Assembly: GCA_019722365.1 (NCBI GenBank)
Contig: JADFUC010001729.1
Span: forward strand, 124,001-188,000
Reading direction: 5' to 3'
Source of the DNA: Lithospermum erythrorhizon
Lineage: Eukaryota > Streptophyta > Magnoliopsida > Boraginales > Boraginaceae
Length of the DNA: 64,000 nucleotides
Shown here: positions 1 to 12,250 of the stretch, piece after piece
Numbering within the stretch: position 1 is the first letter of the stretch
How the letters are laid out: each line of letters opens with the position of its first letter
The notes under the pieces: model-generated
Told to the model about the DNA's origin: nothing
The model's input: the letters and a program-made list of their open reading frames with translations, nothing else
The model's database searches: none
Translations under genes and position numbers: made by a program

Positions 1-309
1 ACATAATCTCCACACATTAATAAATCTAATATATAAACGGTATCTAAATTACATACCAGCCAATGCCAATATCATTGCAATATCATTTTGGGTACCTTAA
101 AATTATCATCTTTATTGATATTATTCATGATTTTTGAATTGGGATTTTGAATCTTGATTTGTGTTTGTTAGCTATTGTTAATTTTGGTTCTTGAGTGGGA
201 TGGGGGTGGTGGGCAGGGGTGGGAGCTTGGGTCAAGCAACGAGCTCGAAGATGAAGTTGAATGGCGGAATTCATGGGGCAGTGTCGCACTGGGGTGGGGC
301 TGTGGGGTG

Positions 310-430
310 CCAAAAAAAAAAATTGATAGAGTTTTATTTTAATTATGTAAAATATTTTAAATATATTTTCAATACTTTAGTTTAGTGTGAGAATAAAGTA
401 GTCATTTATAGGTCCAGGACCATGCCATAA
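310..430. repeat. Partial terminal repeat related to the 3585-4822 element
   Basis: The segment with ATTTTAATTATGTAAA, ACTTTAGTTTAGTGT and a following AGTCATTT reads like the right terminal repeat of the element ending near 4822. It is preceded at 190-300 by a G-rich stretch (GGGGTGGTGGG-type runs) like the interior of that element. The left end is not visible and may lie outside the window. This is a by-eye similarity of about 70-80 bases with indels. Confidence 0.5.
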
Positions 431-551
431 TAGAACAATAGTACAAGGATCATACCAAAAAAGAACGCATAATTCAAGGACCTAATTGAAAATTAATCGA
501 TAGTTCAGGGGCAACTTACTAATTAGCCTTTACTTATTTCTTATTAGATAT

Positions 552-898
552 AATTGTCAAAATGGTTCCCGATAGTGACACCAAGTTGCACTTTAGTCCC
601 TAATAGTATCACCGTAGTAGTTTAGTCCTCAATAGTTGCATTTTGGTCCCCAAACTAAAACTTGCGTTTAATCTTACCACTTGAAGTTGCAGTTCAGTTT
701 CCGTAAGTAGCACAAAAGTTGCACTTTGATCTCCAAACTAACTCACATGTAATCTCAAGATGTTTAGATTTAACGAAAACTTTAGTTTTGGGACCAAAGT
801 GCAACTTTTGTACCATTTACGGGGACTAAATTGCTACGATAACATTATTGGGACCAAAGTATAACTTAATTCCATTATCAGGGACCATTTTGACAATT
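552..898. mobile_element. Palindromic MITE with long terminal inverted repeats
   Basis: The two halves are inverted copies. The left end reads AATTGTCAAAATGGTTCCC and the right end, reverse-complemented, reads AATTGTCAAAATGGTCCCT. The match continues through AAGTTGCACTTTAGTCCC and AAGTTATACTTTGGTCCC, with arms of about 120-150 bp. There is no coding sequence. Long arms around a short centre are typical of foldback or Mutator-like MITEs. I could not confirm a target-site duplication. Confidence 0.75.
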
Positions 899-1624
899 TT
901 CTCTTTCTTATTACAGGGACATAAGTTCCAATTCCGATTTTCAATAAGCTCGAAACACAAAGTCACATAGAATATGTAATTTTGTAACATCTAATTTCAA
1001 CAAAAACATTCTCCACCCATGCAATTATATATATTCTCTTCAGCATTGATATATTTCGAAGGAGTGATCTGGCATCCTTCAATTAAAGTTTAATCATTTC
1101 GGTATGTAGTGTTATAGATTCCTATCTATCACGGTTGCGATTGCAATAGTATTGAAATGATTGGTTTGAGGTAAATTCTCTAGATCAAGAAAATATTGCA
1201 GCACAACTGGCATTGCTTTGAACAAATCAGACAAATTTTCAACGTAAAATAATATGGTTTAGGACATATAATGACTTGATTAAATGGATTAGAATTCAAT
1301 TTGATTAACGCGTTATCATTACTTATCATGGTGATTTGATTGCATTCCACCTTGAGATCTCCTAAATCACTTCACATAACCCTAAAACGAATATTTGTCA
1401 GTTAAAAAATGTTTTCTTAACCTAATAAACAATCATCTATCAACTTAAAGTACCGATTTGCATGAAAAATGGGCAGTTCCAAGATGCCCTTGATCGAAGT
1501 TAAAATAAGTAGACTGTTAGGTAGTATTATTAAATTGTAAATAAAAATTGATCTCAACATTTTGAATATTATTATACAATCATCAATATTGAAATGTTTT
1601 TAAGTATTATGCTAGCTATAATTA
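899..1624. other. AT-rich intergenic stretch
   Basis: No convincing open reading frame, RNA gene or terminal-repeat pair was seen here. Confidence 0.5.
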
Positions 1625-1847
1625 CTACTCAATAAAAAACAATTAACATTTTGACTTTTAAAATTGAACTTTGACCATCAATTATTAATTATTCATTATT
1701 TTAAAAAAATATAAAATTTATATAATTTGATTCATCTTTTAAAATACTTTCATAATATTATTTTTTAATAATATAATTATATAGTAATTAAAGATTAAAA
1801 ATTTATCTCGATATGTGAGAAAGTCAATTATTTTGAATTGGAGGGAG
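1625..1847. mobile_element. Stowaway-like MITE (Tc1/mariner type)
   Basis: The right end, reverse-complemented, reads CTCCCTCCAATTCAAAATAA, matching the plant Stowaway-type terminus CTCCCTCC. The left end CTACTCAATAAAAAACAAT is a diverged copy with the same downstream GTCAA-type motif. TA dinucleotides flank both ends (1623-1624 and 1848-1849), as expected for mariner target duplication. Length is 223 bp, within the usual range. Confidence 0.6.
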
Positions 1848-2028
1848 TAGTTATTAAATGATAAAACGTATTTTAGATATTGTAATACATTTATTACAAG
1901 CAAAATGTAAATAATTTAATAATAATATTTTGGCAACATTGAATTCCGTTGATCAGAAAAGATAAACTTCTTCAAAGCAGAATGAAAATATTAATTGCTA
2001 TGGGGAAAGCTAAATTACGTATTACCTC

Positions 2029-2031
<3 letters not shown>

Positions 2032-2110
<79 letters not shown>
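2032..2110. repeat. (TA)n microsatellite
   Basis: About 39 uninterrupted TA units. The 68-codon frame across it is only a YIYIYI translation of the repeat. Confidence 0.98.
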
Positions 2111-2114
<4 letters not shown>

Positions 2115-3584
2115 AAGTTTCTCAGAATTATTATACATGGGAACTCATTTAGTTTTATTTTGTTCATCTTGCCAAGAAGGGACAACATATTATTCCTTTG
2201 AGAAAAATCAACTTCAATTCGTATAATTAATTACAACATGGAGTAGCATAAAACAACAAATACAGTAGTAGCAAGATTCCGCCCTATATGCATTCATTAC
2301 CAGCTGATGATGGGAAACGGTGGTTCATTCTTCAATCTTCATTCATAATATATATTTGTTCCATAATATAAAATTCACAATAAGAATGTCAGATTATTCC
2401 ATTTGGTTCATTCTGAATCTTTTCCTAGCCTTCATAATAAACATGCATATATAATCGTAAATCGTCTATATGCTTTACTAAAAGGGATTTATATTTCGTT
2501 AATTCAAAAATTCATTGCGAACAATCTTAAACTTAAAGTTCATGAATGGTTATTAGTTCTTAAATTTTTTTAATTCATATTCATCGTGTGGTTAGTAGCT
2601 AATAAATTGAGTTTTGTCAAGTATGATAATTTGTTAGGATAAGTTTTGGGTACAAAATAAAAAATACCCAAATGTCTATAATGGATAACAAAAATCAATA
2701 TAGAAACCAAAATCATATTTAAAAAAATATAGTTATATATACTTGTTCCTTCATTTGTACGCGGTTGTTGTCGAAAAATACAGGCGTTTTAAATATAATG
2801 TAACCCTAGAATTATAGACATGCAAGGTTTATTCCAGCACATAGGTAGTGTCATTTTAATTACAGCTCATTCTGAAAGATAACACCAAAACTGCTAACCC
2901 CCAGATACTATGCGAATAATTTCAATTCTTAAATCCTCATAGCATGTGTTTCAGCGCGAAGTTCGCTTGGGGTATGACTTACAAAAAATCTGGACATGTG
3001 GGTACTATATATGTATTCTATTTTCATATGTCTTTTACTATAATAATAAACTCAAAAGGAATTTTTCGTAAGTCTATTTAAGTTGGTATTTTTGTTGGAA
3101 AGCGTTACCTAAACTGGTCTTTTGTCTTGATCATGAAATTGGGGTCCTCAAATTCCGGGAGGTTGCTAGGCTTCTAGCAGCTTCCATCTTGTTGGCTTTT
3201 AAATATTATATTTTTCACGTAATTATCAATTTGGTTTAAGATATTGTAATCATGTTTTATTACCTATGGTTTAATAATGAAGATTATTAAGTTTAAAAAA
3301 GAAGATGATTATTAAGTTTGACTATCAACTACTACAAGGGCCGGATAAGGCCCTTTCATGTTCACATAAGAATAGGGAACATATAGGGTCGGATTGTGCG
3401 TGAAAAAGGCCCAACTATTCCAAAAAAAATACGTAACATAACGAAAGTTATAATAAAAAGTCCAATTAAGCATTTTAAATCGTATATTATCGCGTCACGT
3501 TTAATGTGGTCGCTGAGCCCCATCGGTTTGTTTAAAGTTGGTCCTAAGCTTTTATCGTTTGAAATTGGTCGCAATTAAGATCTT
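2111..3584. other. Intergenic, no gene seen
   Basis: AT-rich sequence with short spurious frames only. A local GGGCC-containing patch occurs near 3340-3420 (GGGCCGGATAAGGCCC is a short palindrome), with no recognisable product. Confidence 0.5.
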
Positions 3585-4822
3585 ATCGATTCTACGCAAA
3601 ATGACTATTTTGCCCAACACTAAACTAAAGTATAGGGACACGTTTTAAATAATTAAAATAGAGAGCATAGCGTTTTTCTTTACAACCTTGTGCCTCTTAT
3701 AAATCTCACTCTGGCTTTGACAGTATTCACTTCTTGTGCTTGCCAATCCCACAATCCCCACCCGCCTTTGATTACTCTTTAGCCACCTCGTCGTATAACC
3801 ATAATTAATAACTTTAATCCCAACGCTTTATAATAAATTTAAAAAAAACTTCTTTTATGTAAATTATTTGATAATAATAATAATATTACTCTTTTCGGTA
3901 TACTATGGCTATGTTAGCTTGGCCACGGCGTCTCGTACATGAACATATGGTAAAACACACCGTCGCCCTTCGAGAGTTTATTCTTTTTTATTTGTTTCCT
4001 GCTTTGAAATTTGCACAAAACCCCCCAAAGAAACCCTCCTGGTCTCTCCCAGTGACTTCTCCCCCTGGTTGAATTCCTCCATACCGCCCGTCTCGCCTCT
4101 TTTCCACTTTTGCCCACGTCGCCTCCATGGCGGAGAAGTAGATCTTGCTTGGCTAGGGCCTAGTCAAGTGAAAATGAGACGGAGAATATGGACTGACTTT
4201 GACTTGTTATTGTGGAGTTGGAAGTGGAGAGTTAGGCCTTCGAGATTAGCTCACGAATTTTGGGGCTTCGGTTGCGGTTTGTGATCTTCCAGTTGCGCTA
4301 CTATTTCTTCGGACTCTCTTGGCGGTGTTAGTGGCGTTAAATTAATCCCAAAATGTTTATCGGTTGATGAAATTTAGGGATTTTGGGTTGGGGGTGTCAC
4401 AAAATGTTTGTCCAGTTTAGTGAAAATGAATGGATGTAGTGTGTCCTTGTGTGTATGGGTGTTTCAAAATTTTTGTAGCCTGCTGCAATTTGCTTAACCT
4501 CTTTTTTGCGATTTTTATTTATTGAAAACAATTTATGGCACTTTTTCTGATTTGATTTTGATATGGGGAATAGTGGTGGGGGTGGGGCGTGGGGGGAGAA
4601 AGGGTGGTGGGATAGGGGTAGGGTATAGGGGTAGTACGGTGGAGGTGGGGGTAGGGTGAGGTATGTTAAAGAAGAAAGTGTAGGGTTGATCAAAGTTTAG
4701 GGGAGAGGGGGTAGGGTGGGTATGTTAAAGAAGACAAATATGGGGTTCTATTTTAATTATGTAAACTGTGCCCCATATACTTTAGTTTAGTGTTGGACAA
4801 AATAGTCATTTTGTGTAAATCG
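3585..4822. mobile_element. Non-autonomous element with ~80-bp terminal inverted repeats
   Basis: The left arm (3585-3662) contains CAAAATGACTATTTTG, CAACACTAAACTAAAGTATA and AATAATTAAAATAG. The right arm (about 4745-4822), reverse-complemented, carries the same blocks in the same order. The interior (3900-4740) is more GC-rich, with G-rich runs around 4570-4720. It may contain captured sequence, but I recognise no protein. Superfamily is unassigned; arm length would suit a MULE. No convincing target duplication was found. Confidence 0.65.
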
Positions 4823-6149
4823 ATAGTATAGGGACTCATGGATCACCCCTGAAATGATAAAAAGCTTAGAGACTAGCCTGAAATAAGCCCGATAGTTCGA
4901 TTACATAGAAAGCGTGCGTGATAGTATAGAAATTAAAATGCGAATTGGCCTACTAAAAATAGCTAGGAAACTAATTTACTTTTAGAATTTCAATTTTTGG
5001 ACATTTTATAATATACTTACCATAGTTTATTCGTAAGAATTTCTTAAATCTAAGGAAAGAATCATCTATTTCGATCTCTGTTGTGTTTTTAAATAATTAT
5101 ATGTATGTCAAACATTTAGTAATTACTAGTAAAAAGGGATGTGTGTTGCACGTGACATTTTCTGTTACATGTGATTTATTTGGTATAATTATAAATAGTA
5201 ACAAAAAATGGTAGTTGTGAAACCATTCTAAAGAACATCATTTCCTTAAAATTATGAAATTATCAAAAGTGAAAATATCATATACCTAATTTAAACTTTA
5301 TTAACTAAAAATTCAGTTGTCAATCTCGTCATAGCTAGTCAAATAATCAAAACTTCTCCTTCTTTACATATGAGTTAATATTGATTTTAATTTGCGAAGT
5401 AAATAAAATATAGTTTTAAATATTATTTGACTAATTTCTTAATTTTTATAATTATAAAAGATAACCAAAATTGAATTATAAAGAGTATCCATTTCATAAA
5501 ACTATGAAATCACAAAAACTTCCTCTACTTATTGTAAATTTCATTATAAGAAAATTCAATTAGAAAGAATATATTTCACATTGTGATTTCTTTTTCAAAG
5601 TTATTTCTCAAATATGAAGTTAGTAAACATATTACCTGCTTATTAGGAATCTCATTTTTTTTCATACTATAAAGTAAAATTTATTATAAATACACACTAA
5701 TTATCTATTGCATCAAAAGTTAGAGTAGTTATAAGTTTAAAAGGAGAACGATCTCAAGATTTGAAAATAATGATAGAGATGAACTAATAAGATGAGTAGA
5801 GTATGGTTGTATGTAGTTTATATATATTATCTAAGAATTAGAGTTTAAGTAGGGTTGTACATGTTCTTTTATTAGCATAATAGATATGAAGTTTCTTCCG
5901 TTACGGATTTCTAATTATAGTGTCAAATGACCGTGTGTTTCAAGTCATATGTGTTGATTATTAATTGGGAGTACATCACAATCAATCTTCCATTAAAATT
6001 ACTTAAAAATTCCGCGCACCACCTTTTCTAAATACAGATTTTCATAGATTATCTAAATGTATACATCATATATCAATTATATTTGCTTTCAATTTTAAAT
6101 AAAATTGCATTTCTAATACTCTAATTTCATTTTCGGAACCGTTCCGAAA
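4823..6149. other. AT-rich intergenic stretch with a Helitron terminus at its start
   Basis: Apart from the Helitron-like end at 5126-5165, nothing supported was seen. Confidence 0.45.
5126..5165 (-). mobile_element. Helitron-like 3' terminus (minus strand)
   Basis: On the minus strand the sequence ends with CACGTGCAACACACATCCC, then a short T-rich run and CTAG followed by T. Plant Helitrons end in CTRR, preceded about 10 bases upstream by a short hairpin, and insert between A and T. The CGTGCAACACAC segment is an imperfect hairpin of that kind. The matching 5' TC end was not located, so the element extent is unknown. Confidence 0.45.
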
Positions 6150-8190
6150 AAATTGACTACGGAACGGAAGAAATTTCCAAATATATTACCTCCATAACTA
6201 AAAGGTTGTTTGATTTTATTTTCAATAGTCAATATTATTTCAAATTCGACTACCAAAATTCAAATTTTATGAATACTACATACAAACGCGATCCCTACAA
6301 TGTCTTTCAATAAAGTTCTTGTTAGTATTCAAAATTATTTGAAACTTAAACAACAAATTCAAAAATTATGATCACAGCGTACTACTCGGTGTCTAGAAAG
6401 TTTTTCTATTTTAATTTTTTTGATAATCAACATTATTTAAAATTCAACCATCAAAATTCAAAACTTATGAATATTACATACTACCTTCACCTCTAAAAGA
6501 TTGTTCAATTTTTTAATAGTCAAAGCTATTAAGTCATTCTTGCATAATTTCAATTCCTCCATCCATTCTAAAAAAATTGTTTAGATTGATTTCTAATGAC
6601 TAAATCAATAGCCTTTATAGCACTAATTAATATACATAAATTTGATTTGAAAAAAATAAAAATATTAGTATTTGAATCAGTCTCTTTTCAACTTAAAAAA
6701 AATCTTTTCAATAGTCAAAGTTGTTCAATTTTCTCTTTTCAAAAGTCAAAATCAACAAATTTTACAATCTTAATTGACATATACAACTTTGATTTGTACC
6801 AATATTATCATATTAAAATTAATGTAGTTTGATAACACTATATGTTGATATGTCTTTCAAAACATATGATACCAAATTATATAAAATATTTGAGTTCGAA
6901 CTTTAAAAAGTCAACTCATCAAAATTATTAAGACATTCATACATAATTTCAATACCTCCATCCATTCCAAAAAGACTGTCTACATTAATTTTTAATAGTC
7001 AAAATTATATAAAACTCAACCAACAAAACTAAAAAGTTACGATTACTACATACTGCCTCCAACTCTAAAACATTGTTGATGGTCAAAATTTCTTAAAATC
7101 CAAACACCAAAATTCAAACATATGAATCATCCTATATATAACCTCCATCTCTAAAAGATTGTTCAATTTGATTTTTCAATAATCAAAATGTTATAAAACT
7201 CAACCAACAAAATGCACAACTTAGAAATACTACATACTTGCTACCTTCATACCTAAGAAATTGGTCAATTTCCTCTTTTCAATAGTCAAAATTAACATAT
7301 TATGCGGTCTTAATTGGCATATATAATTTTTATTTGAATCAAAATTATCATGTTCAAAGTAAAGTATGTTACAATATATATGGTTATATTTTTCAAAAAA
7401 CAAAATACAAAATTTTATACAAAATTTGAGTTGAAATTTTAAAATCAACTAAATCAATTATTTAGTCATCCATGCGTAATTTAAATACACTCACTTTGTA
7501 CTAAAAGATTGTTTAGATTCATTTTTAGTATTCAAAATGATTTAAAATTCAACTACTTGAAATTTATAAAATTACTACATACGAATGTAAGCCTCTCAAG
7601 ATTATTTGATTTTATTTTTTGATGTTCAAAATTATTTAAAACTCAAACACAAAAATTTAAAATTTATGAATACCGTATCCTACCTCCATCTCCATCTCTA
7701 AAAGATTATTTTATTTTATTTTTCAATAATCAATATTGACAAAACTTCGCTTCATCAAATTCATAACATATAAATACTACGCAGTGCCTTACATTACCTA
7801 GAAATTGTTCAATTTACTGTTTACAATAGTCAAAATTAACTAATTTTGAATTATTTATTGACATATACAACTTTGATTAATCAACATTATCATATTAAAA
7901 GTAAAGTTGGTTGAGAATACTATATGTTGATATTTCTTTCAAATAATAAGATACAAAATTCTATAAAACAAATTTAGTTCCAAAATTATTAAGTCATTTG
8001 TATGTAATTTATATATATATTGACCCCAAAGATTGTTTGATTGATTTTAATAGTCAAAATTATTTAAAACTTCGAGATTGCGAGAATTTAAAAATTATGG
8101 TTACTACATCTTATCTCCATCTACATATAAGGTTGCTCGATTTTTCTTTTACATGGTCAAAATTATCTAAAATTCAAAACTTATGAATAC

Positions 8191-8223
<33 letters not shown>

Positions 8224-8248
8224 TACAAAATTATTTAAAACTCAAAGC
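6150..8248. repeat. Diverged tandem array, ~100-bp unit, left part
   Basis: A unit recurs many times with heavy divergence. Its order is CTCCATCTCTAAAAGATTG, a TCAATAGTCAAAATTATTTA-like stretch, then ACCAAAATTCAAAACTTATG and AATACTACATAC. Copies begin near 6187, 6285, 6385, 6487 and 6555. After a longer variant they begin near 6955, 7050 and 7140, and so on to 8248. Some units carry an extra block with TTGACATATACAACTTTGAT. The array resumes at 10813 after the solo LTR. No protein is encoded. Confidence 0.75.
8190..8223. repeat. TA-rich microsatellite
   Basis: Alternating TA run interrupted once by GTA, lying inside one monomer of the tandem array. Confidence 0.85.
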
Positions 8249-10812
8249 TGTAACGACCACGCCTGAATTCGGCCGCCTTTGAGTGAGTCATTATAATCAG
8301 GAACACGAGAATCACGAAAATGTCGATGGGCGACTAGGTTTAAAACTTCTTCGTTCCTTCAAAATATGATTACATATAATATTTCTAAAATAATCACGGT
8401 TTAAAATTTACAATCCGTCGGGTGATATCTAACCAACCTTCCATATATATCTGACATATCCCAGTAAATAGTAATGCCGGCAAGGCTACAAAAGAAGTAA
8501 ATAATGTCTTCCCGAATACAAAATGACAAGCGCCGACAAGGTTAAAGTTTGAAAATAAAGTGATACAGCAGGAGTCAAAAGCAGGTTGACCAGCAGCATC
8601 ATATCGAGGCTGTGAGGATCTGGCATGCCACCGTGCTCACACAGCCTCGAAACGACTCTCCGGCAATCTCACGCCTCAGTAGCCATGCATCGCTTTGGCA
8701 CAAATGAAATGCCGCTCAAAGCGAAAAGGAGTGTAAGCCGCGAAGCTTAGTGAAACTTAACACCGGGGGTGAAACTTAAACCATACACTACGACACAACA
8801 AATTAACATAGGAGTCAAAAACGCGTATATATATAGATATATAACCGGGACTACCTAGCAGGCCATATTTATACTTACAAGAAAAATTCTCATACATCAC
8901 ATGGCATAACATAGAATATAGGGTCTCGATAATGAATACAACTCCTTGAATAAACATCACTTTGAGCCGCTGAAATTACGGAGTCCACGGAGACCCGACA
9001 AAACTATAGTCTAGTCATGATCCTTTCGTCCACTAGATACCATCCGGATTACAGCCACACGATCTTGGCATCGCTGACCCGTCAATCTGGCGCTCTTATG
9101 CAGTATAAGGCGATAATAGCAGCTCTTATACGAAGTATAAGGCGATAACAACAACTCTTATGCAGTATAAGGCGTCTGGCTTCTTGCCTGCCGGCGTATA
9201 AAGGCGTCTGTAACGCTCTTGCTCGGCGTATAAAGGCGATAAACAACGCTCTTATACCGAGTGATAAACAACGCTCTTAAAAGAGCCACCTTATAACCAT
9301 CCCAATTCTAAGTGCGTATCCTATACTCAATCACAAGACATACATAACTTCCCCAACACGTCGCCTACCGATAACCATCTACTCTACTCCCCAAATAATA
9401 TCCAAGCCTTGCAGCTAAAACATCTCTGTCGTAAGTCAAATACAATGGCCAGAGCAAGGCCTGCGAGAAATATACATAAGTAGAGACAGGCCACATGAAT
9501 ATGATTTTGTGAGGCCAATCGAAATAGAAGTTGGGAGTTGAGCTATTCTTTTATAAAGCGATCTTGGCGCCACGAATATAATCACATAATCATATCATGG
9601 CTCACTGATAGTCACACATAATCATACAACAATTATATCATTCTCACGTAATCATAACACAATGACATGTAAATTTCTCACATAATCGTACCACTGATAA
9701 CATGTTCACCTGATTTAAAAGTAAGTCTTAGGAGGTAGCACCCGTGAGATAAGTACTCGCTCTACTAATGAATTATCTCAAAAGTCCTCACGAAGAACTT
9801 CGATAGCGGGCATTGCCCCTTCCCACGGTCAAGGCCTAACAACACCCGAAACAAAGGAACTAATACCAAAATTACCGTTCTAGAATAAGCGTTACCAACT
9901 CTGTCGAACGATTTCTAAACGGTCTAACATGACGGATAAACTATCGAATTATAATCCCATCGGACACAACCCAATCGATCCCCCGCTAAAATTCCATCTT
10001 ATCACTTTATCATTACAAATCAACTTATAAGTCATTCTAGTTAATCAGCAGGTCCATAATTAACAACCTATACTCCAAAATATCAATTATATATCTCAAC
10101 TTGAAATATTACTTTCCAACCTAAGCGCCTTTAAACAATTTTTAAATCACCGATTTAACATCGCAACAACTACAATAAGATCCCAATATAACCTCCTACA
10201 CATTTAAGTCTTAGAAAATATCAGCTTAGTCAGCAGCTTAAAAGTCAACTTGACCATAAATCACCAAACGTCTCAAGTCATGAATTAATCATTTATATAC
10301 ATCAGAACCCATAACCAACTAAGATTCATCATAAAATTGAATTATGAAAAAGTCAACTAAAGTCAACTATGTCAAACCCAGAAATATCTCAAAAGACTTG
10401 AACTTTCATATACTTGCTTCGAAGAGAATGATGGGGAGAAACATATTCTATAAACGATCTTGAGTTTGAGCGACAATCGAAGAGAGAAATGGAAGAAAAA
10501 TTTTTCAAAGGGAGGTGTAGAATCTCATTACACCGTGAGGAAAGATGAGATTGTCTTGTAATGATGTGTTGGATAAGTATGGATAGAATATTTTAAAAAA
10601 CTTCGAGTAAGATTCGGTTTGATTAATTTTACCATTTATAGGTACTTAAATCTCCATAGACAATTCGAATAAAATTACCCATGACACTACTAAATTATAA
10701 ATGCAATTTGGCTAAAAAATTCTGAAATAATATTATCATCGAGTATTTATCTTATCACGGGTCCACAGTGATAGAAAAATTTAAATTTTTTCCAACTTAG
10801 CGGGTTATTACA
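8249..10812 (+). mobile_element. Solo LTR of a Ty3/gypsy-type retrotransposon (2564 bp)
   Basis: It begins TGTAACGACC and ends GGGTTATTACA, giving the TG...CA ends of an LTR with a TGTAA/TTACA inverted pair. It interrupts the tandem array. The left flank ends CTCAAAGC and the right flank begins CAAACACC, while uninterrupted monomers read ACTCAAACAC. A CAAAC target duplication, with one extra G in the left copy, explains this. The early GGGCGACT motif also occurs in the LTR at 22243-25075 (there on the minus strand), suggesting a shared superfamily. No gag or pol sequence is present, so this is a solo LTR. The chromovirus (Tekay-like) lineage is my inference. Confidence 0.75.
9091..9290 (+). 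repeat. Sub-repeats inside the solo LTR
   Basis: About six imperfect copies of a 30-40 bp unit built on CTCTTATGCAGTATAAGGCG, with variants such as GCGTATAAAGGCG. These are LTR-internal tandem repeats. Confidence 0.85.
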
Positions 10813-11440
10813 CAAACACCAAAATTCAAAACTTATGAATACCATATATATACTATCTCCATCTTTTTTCAATAATCAAAATTATTTAAAACTCAATTTA
10901 GAAAAAGCGAAACTTATTACATATTTGATTGTTATCTACGTAGCTAAGAAAGATTGTCTAGATTGTCAAAATTAAAAAAAATCAACTCATCAAATTATTA
11001 ACTCATCCATGCGTAATTTAAATACCTCCATTTGTACTAAAAGATTGGCTAGATTGATTATTAGTATACAAAATTATTTAAAACCCAACTAACAAAATTC
11101 ATAAATTAAGATTATAACTACATAATACTAAATGTCTTCTCTCGAGATTATTCGATTTTATTTTTTGATGTTCAAAATTATTTAAAACTCAAACACAAAA
11201 ATTTAAAATTTATGAATACCGTATCTACCTCATCTCATCTCGTCTACAAGATTTTTTTATTTTCAAATAACTTTATGCTGATATATCTTTCACAAAATAA
11301 GATACCAAATTTTATAAGTTATTTGAGATCAAAATTCAATAAGCAACTCATTAAAATTATTAAGTCATTTGAATATAATTTGAATTGCCCTATCCATCCC
11401 AAAAAGATATTCTACATAGAATTTTAATGATTATATTAAC
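10813..11440. repeat. Diverged tandem array, right part
   Basis: Continuation of the ~100-bp repeat after the solo LTR. It contains ACCAAAATTCAAAACTTATG immediately at the junction and further CTAAAAGATTG and TTTATGAATACCGTATC blocks. The block at 11150-11225 is nearly identical to 7610-7685, showing that one segment was duplicated within the array. Confidence 0.75.
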
Positions 11441-12075
11441 AAACTTTGTAGTACTAAATCAAAATTACAATGTTATTTGTAAATAATATTACAAATATTA
11501 GTATTTTAATTTTTCCTTTTCAATAGTCAAATATAAATAGTATAATGTGGAGAAAATATGGCAAATAGCTAGAATTTTAGCCTAAAGGTTTTATCATGTG
11601 ATTTAAAAGTCTATCTTATCCTAGTTAATAAAAGTGAGCTATTGTTTTCATTTTTATTTATTAGGTAAGTTCAAATTTAAGCTTAGTATGTATATCAAAT
11701 ATCATTAATTTTGTAACAAATTAACATTAATTTTGTAATTATGAAGTATAATTGGAATCATTTAATCCGAAGTTTCATGACATTAATATTGTTGCCATAA
11801 CTCAAGAAGCAAAATAGCCAAATAGGAGTAGTGTAGTCGTAAGTCTAATAACATTAATTAATAGGAGTAATATTGTTTCCGGAATTCGGTATCACAATAG
11901 GTGTTGTTACTTGTTCATTCAAATATTTCTTCCTATCATAAAGTAGTTTAATTATAATAGTAGTCGTTTATATTTTATTTATAAAATACAACTATACCCT
12001 TCATTAATTGTTAAATATAATTATTTGAGGAGGCATATTTTAGTCCGTTCGAAAAAGGAGAAAAACTTTTATAAT
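11441..12075. other. AT-rich intergenic stretch
   Basis: No gene or clear element boundary seen. Confidence 0.45.
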
Positions 12076-12250
12076 GCTTCGAGGCATAGCTGAGCTAGTA
12101 AAGAGCTGGTAGACTGTTGTGATATCTCTGGTCTTCCTCTGCTCTGCGGTGTTGGTTCGACTCCACCTAGGAGTAACCTCATATGAGTTGGTTTATGAAG
12201 AACATTATTAGTACATTGGTCAGTTGAGACACATTCCTCGATTTACCTTC
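12076..12250 (+). mobile_element. tRNA-derived SINE-like head with pol III boxes
   Basis: The head GAGGCATAGCTGAGCTAGTA contains an A-box-like TAGCTGAGCTAGT. About 75 bases downstream is GGTTCGACTCC, an excellent match to the pol III B box (GGTTCGANTCC). The region between does not fold as a normal tRNA by eye, and the spacing is longer than in a tRNA. A tRNA-derived SINE is the best reading. The 3' boundary and target duplication were not resolved. Confidence 0.5.

Noticed and set aside
1995..2201. Open frame with a long Tyr-Ile run
   Set aside because: It is the translation of a (TA)n microsatellite; the same applies to the frames over 24386-24610 and 48309-48539.
4397..4693. Minus-strand Pro/Ser/Leu-rich 98-residue frame
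   Set aside because: It arises from the G-rich core of a non-autonomous element and shows no gene signals.
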